Source: Regnicoccus_A sp014224355 (GTDB lineage: Bacteria; Cyanobacteriota; Cyanobacteriia; PCC-6307; Cyanobiaceae). From it: a DNA stretch of 64,000 nt. The translations under genes were made by a program, and so were the position numbers. Positions 61,483-64,000 of this stretch are shown here, piece by piece. Positions within the stretch are counted from its first letter, which is position 1. Each line of letters opens with the position of its first letter. Under the pieces are notes generated by a model. It had not been told where the DNA came from. It saw only the letters and a list, made by a program, of their open reading frames with translations, and searched no databases. The DNA is taken from positions 2,914,001 through 2,978,000 of the forward strand of contig NZ_CP154799.1 in the NCBI RefSeq assembly GCF_050920705.1. Direction: 5' to 3'.

Positions 61483-62514
61483 ATGGACACCCCGCTGGAG
61501 TTCCCCTGTCCCATCAGCCCCGATGACGGCCCGGCTGTCCTGCTCGGCCACGGGGGCGGTGGCCTGCTCAGCCAGCAGCTGCTGGAGCGGGTGATCCTGC
61601 CCGCCCTCGGCACCGGTGGCGGCGTGCTGCTCGATGCCGCCACCCTGAGCTCGGAGGCCGGTCAACTGGCCTTCAGCACCGATGGCCATGTGGTGCGGCC
61701 CCTGGAGTTTCCCGGCGGCGACATCGGCGCGTTGGCCGTGATCGGCACCGTCAACGACCTGGCGATGCTGGGGGCCACACCCCTCGCGCTGAGCCTCGGT
61801 CTGATCCTGGAGGAGGGCCTGTCCTTGGACACCCTTGGCCGGTTGCTGAGGTCAGCCGCCGCCGCCGCCGCCCGCTGCGGCGTGGCGATCGTCACGGGCG
61901 ACACCAAGGTGGTGGAGCGCGGCAAGGCCGATGGTCTGTTCATGACCACAGCCGGCATCGGCCGCATTCCCCCCGGGCTGGCGATCGGGCCAGCCGCCAT
62001 CCGCAGCGGCGACGCGATCCTGGTGAGTGGCGACCTGGGCCGGCACGGGGTGGCGATCCTGGCCGCCCGCCAGGAGCTGGGGTTCAGCACTCCCCTGGTG
62101 AGCGATCTGGCCCCGCTGCACGGCAGTGTCCAGGCCCTGCTGGACGCCGGCCTCGAGCTTCATGCCCTGCGCGATCTCACCCGCGGTGGGCTGGCGGCCG
62201 CCCTGCACGAGCTCTGCCGCGGGGCTGGGCTGGGGGGCCTGGTGCATGAGCCTGTGGTGCCGATCCACCCCGCAGTGGCCGCGGCCTGCGAGCTGCTGGG
62301 GCTCGATCCGCTCACCATGGCCAACGAGGGACGCTTCGTGCTGGTGCTGCCCGCCCCTCAGGCGCCGACGGCCCTGGAGCTGCTGCGCCAGGAAAACCCC
62401 AGCGCCGCAATCATCGGCCGGATCGAGGGCCAGGCGTTGCTGCTGGAGACCGCCCTGGGGGTGCGCCGCCCCCTGGAGCCGGGCCGTGGAGAGATGTTGC
62501 CCCGCATCTGCTGA
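61483..62514 (+). CDS. hypE: Carbamoyl-dehydrating protein HypE
   Basis: 343 residues in the PurM/ThiL/SelD fold, with LGHGGGGLLSQQLLERVILP, GTVNDLAMLGATPLALSLGL, VTGDTKVVERGKADG and DLTRGGLAAALHEL. It ends in PRIC, the C-terminal Cys that receives the carbamoyl group from HypF and is dehydrated to thiocyanate. It lies 3 bp after hypD and is the last gene of the cluster. Confidence 0.96.
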   Translation: MDTPLEFPCPISPDDGPAVLLGHGGGGLLSQQLLERVILPALGTGGGVLLDAATLSSEAGQLAFSTDGHVVRPLEFPGGDIGALAVIGTVNDLAMLGATPLALSLGLILEEGLSLDTLGRLLRSAAAAAARCGVAIVTGDTKVVERGKADGLFMTTAGIGRIPPGLAIGPAAIRSGDAILVSGDLGRHGVAILAARQELGFSTPLVSDLAPLHGSVQALLDAGLELHALRDLTRGGLAAALHELCRGAGLGGLVHEPVVPIHPAVAAACELLGLDPLTMANEGRFVLVLPAPQAPTALELLRQENPSAAIIGRIEGQALLLETALGVRRPLEPGRGEMLPRIC

Positions 62515-62594
62515 AGGAGAAGCTCAGCCAAGGCAACCCCATCGTGACGGCGCCCGGGGGGCTGGGATGATGGGATCTGTTCCTTCGAGCAGTC

Positions 62595-62711
62595 ATGTAC
62601 ACCGACTGGACCGCCGTCATCCTGCTGCTGCTCACGGCCATCCCCCTTGGCGTGGTGGTGGCCACCGCCGCCTTCTTCATCTGGCGCCAGAAAAAACTCA
62701 AGCAGCGCTGA
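62595..62711 (+). CDS. Small single-helix membrane protein (38 aa)
   Basis: The frame reads MYTDWTAVILLLLTAIPLGV followed by VVATAAFFIWRQKK and a basic end. One membrane helix with a short N-terminus and basic C-terminus has the shape of the low-mass photosystem or cytochrome subunits. I do not recognise which, if any. The frame starts 80 bp after hypE and ends overlapping the convergent zinc-finger gene by 14 bp. Confidence 0.6.
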   Translation: MYTDWTAVILLLLTAIPLGVVVATAAFFIWRQKKLKQR

Positions 62712-62859
62712 TGTCGTGGGGGGCGACTCCATGATCGGCAAGGCTGCCCTGGCCCAGACAATCGAGGCAGGTCCGGAAGCGGTGTCCGCCCAGCCGCAGA
62801 ACCCCGCTGCCACCGCAATGGTTGCAGCTCCTGAGGGAGGTCTGTTCGGAACCCCTCAC
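62698..62859 (-). CDS. Small zinc-ribbon protein with DnaJ-like CxxCxGxG motifs
   Basis: 53 residues from a GTG at 62859; the frame stays open to an upstream ATG at 63012, but that part looks random. The two motifs CNHCGGSG and CLDCLGQG form one zinc site, as in DnaJ central domains and BSD2/YfhL-like chaperones. No J-domain is present. It is probably a small redox or zinc protein; the partner is unknown. Confidence 0.65.
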   Translation of the reverse strand: MRGSEQTSLRSCNHCGGSGVLRLGGHRFRTCLDCLGQGSLADHGVAPHDISAA

Positions 62860-63098
62860 TGAACAGGCAGTGCGGGCCGGATGGGTGAGAACGTGAGTGA
62901 AGGAACAGGGTTCGCTCGATTCAGGAGCGGCAAAAGGGGCTGTGGGGAAAGACACCACCACGTACGTGGGTCCCCGCTCACTGACAGGACGATTCGGGGT
63001 GGAGCTGGACACAAAGACTGGCTCGTAGTCGTTGCTGTCCAGTCTGGTCAGAACTCTGCGCCTTTGATCCCGAAACCTTCCTTAAGAGTGCCCAGGCC
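62860..63098. other. Intergenic region with no supported gene
   Basis: No RNA gene is recognised. The stretch separates the 5' end of the small zinc-ribbon gene from the 3' end of gluQ, both on the minus strand. The longer open frame of the zinc-ribbon gene crosses it, but its codons do not look protein-like. Confidence 0.4.
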
Positions 63099-64000
63099 TC
63101 AGCCCGTCTGTCGCAGCTGCGCCTCGAGGCGGTCCAGGTCGAGCTCCTGCAGCAGTTCCTGGGCGCTCAGGCGGCTGCCCGAGGGCACCAGCTCCAGGCT
63201 GGAGGCCATCCGCCCGATCACTGCCGCCGCGTCAAGACCCTCCTGACGCAGGGGATCCAGGCCCTGCGCTCCCCCACGCTTGGCCAGGCGCTCTCCGGCC
63301 TCATCCAGCCAGAGGGGCACATGCCAGGTTGTGGCGAACGGCCGCCCCAGCCGCTCACTGACCGCCACCTGCGGGGCCGTGGAGCGCCACAGGTCGGAAC
63401 CCCGCACCACCGTGGTCACGGCCAGCAGCAGGTCATCCACCGCCGAAGTCAGGTGGTACGCCAGGAAGCCATCGGCGCGGCGCAGCACCACATCGCCCAC
63501 CTCCGTGGCCGACTCCAGACAGCCCTCCGCCCCGATCCTCTCCTGCCAGCGCAAGGGGCCGGGCTCCAGCTTCAGCCTCCAGCTGGGCAGCCGCCCCTGC
63601 TGAACCCCCCACCCCTGGACCCCATCCCGGCAGGTGCCGGGGTAGAGAGGCCAGCCCCCATGGGGCGCCGAGAGATGGGCCAGCATCCGGCGGCTGCAGC
63701 GGCAGGGATAGAGGGCTCCGCCGCGGCGCAAGGCGGAAAGGACTGTGGCGTAGAGCCCGGTGCGCTCGCTCTGGCGCAGGGCCGGACCATCCCAGGTGAG
63801 CCCCAGCCAACGCAGGTCGGCCTCGATCGCCTCGATGGCCCCGGCACGCTGGCGGGGGCGGTCAAGGTCGTCGTGGCGAAGCAGAAAGCGACCTCCACTC
63901 AGGCGGGCCTGCAGCCAGGCCAACAGGGCCGTGCGCAGGTTGCCCAGGTGAAGCGGACCGCTCGGGGAGGGGGCGAAACGCCCGGTGGCTCCCTCAAGCC
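63099..64000 (-). CDS. gluQ: Glutamyl-Q tRNA(Asp) synthetase (5' end outside the window)
   Basis: About 300 residues are visible and the frame runs off the right edge. GRFAPSPSGPLHLGNLRTAL holds the HIGH-type motif (HLGN), FLLRHDDLDRPR is the next core motif, YPCRCSRRML carries zinc-type Cys, and GERLAKRGGA replaces KMSKS. The anticodon-binding domain of GltX is absent, as expected for GluQ. The enzyme glutamylates queuosine in tRNA-Asp. Confidence 0.9.
   Translation of the reverse strand, partial: LEGATGRFAPSPSGPLHLGNLRTALLAWLQARLSGGRFLLRHDDLDRPRQRAGAIEAIEADLRWLGLTWDGPALRQSERTGLYATVLSALRRGGALYPCRCSRRMLAHLSAPHGGWPLYPGTCRDGVQGWGVQQGRLPSWRLKLEPGPLRWQERIGAEGCLESATEVGDVVLRRADGFLAYHLTSAVDDLLLAVTTVVRGSDLWRSTAPQVAVSERLGRPFATTWHVPLWLDEAGERLAKRGGAQGLDPLRQEGLDAAAVIGRMASSLELVPSGSRLSAQELLQELDLDRLEAQLRQTG

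Overview
The window reads as chromosome of a high-GC picocyanobacterium of the Cyanobium/Synechococcus group. The pointers are chlorophyll synthase (ChlG), the cytochrome b6f subunit PetP, the phylloquinone methyltransferase MenG, a two-gene style glycyl-tRNA synthetase (GlyQ), GluQ, and cyanobacterium-type pilins. The organism assignment is inference from gene content; no rRNA is present.

Layout. 0-15.1 kb is mostly housekeeping: tRNA-Ser, then a minus-strand run comEC / 59-aa protein / glyQ / menG / membrane protein / hisF. It faces plus-strand petP, chlG and a class A penicillin-binding protein, followed by rsmB, an alkyltransferase-like protein, a lipoprotein-type serine protease, trmH, an atypical pilin and a peptide-type ABC permease. 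15.1-25.3 kb is a mobile-element nest between an intact OmpR-type response regulator and a histidine kinase. An IS5-family copy is split into two halves by an ISNCY/IS1202-like element plus an IS3-family element, and a second, intact IS5-family copy sits in the CTAG at its right edge. A normal type IV pilin and a response-regulator remnant follow. 25.3-28.3 kb carries decayed sequence and a tightly overlapping operon of four minor pilins. 28.4-33.1 kb is a small-gene zone of toxin-antitoxin and Uma2/nucleotidyltransferase-type genes, several of them broken, surrounding lepA. 33.1-45.9 kb returns to core genes (nfu-type scaffold, serS, site-2 protease, nth, rpsN, pnp, cysQ, rsmI, tRNA-Arg) with accessory proteins (a PEP-CTERM-like exported protein, an RTX-repeat protein, a cupin, a fatty acid desaturase).

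46.0-62.5 kb is the most striking region: a same-strand series hoxE-F-U-Y-H-W-hypA, one opposite-strand DUF302 gene, then hypB-F-C-nifJ-(dihydroorotate-dehydrogenase-like)-hypD-E. It encodes a complete NAD(P)-linked bidirectional [NiFe] hydrogenase, its maturation endopeptidase, all six Hyp factors and a pyruvate:ferredoxin/flavodoxin oxidoreductase. Most junctions are ATGA or GTGA overlaps. This is a self-contained fermentative or redox-valve H2 module: PFOR makes reduced ferredoxin or flavodoxin from pyruvate, and Hox disposes of electrons as H2 or takes them back. The flavoprotein translationally coupled between nifJ and hypD has no assigned role and is the best candidate for something undescribed.

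Quality note. Five genes (hisF, an Uma2 gene, a Phd antitoxin, the site-2 protease, the desaturase) each appear frameshifted by one base inside or next to a G/C homopolymer. That pattern suggests base-calling errors rather than five independent pseudogenes. No CRISPR array, rRNA or phage structural gene was seen.
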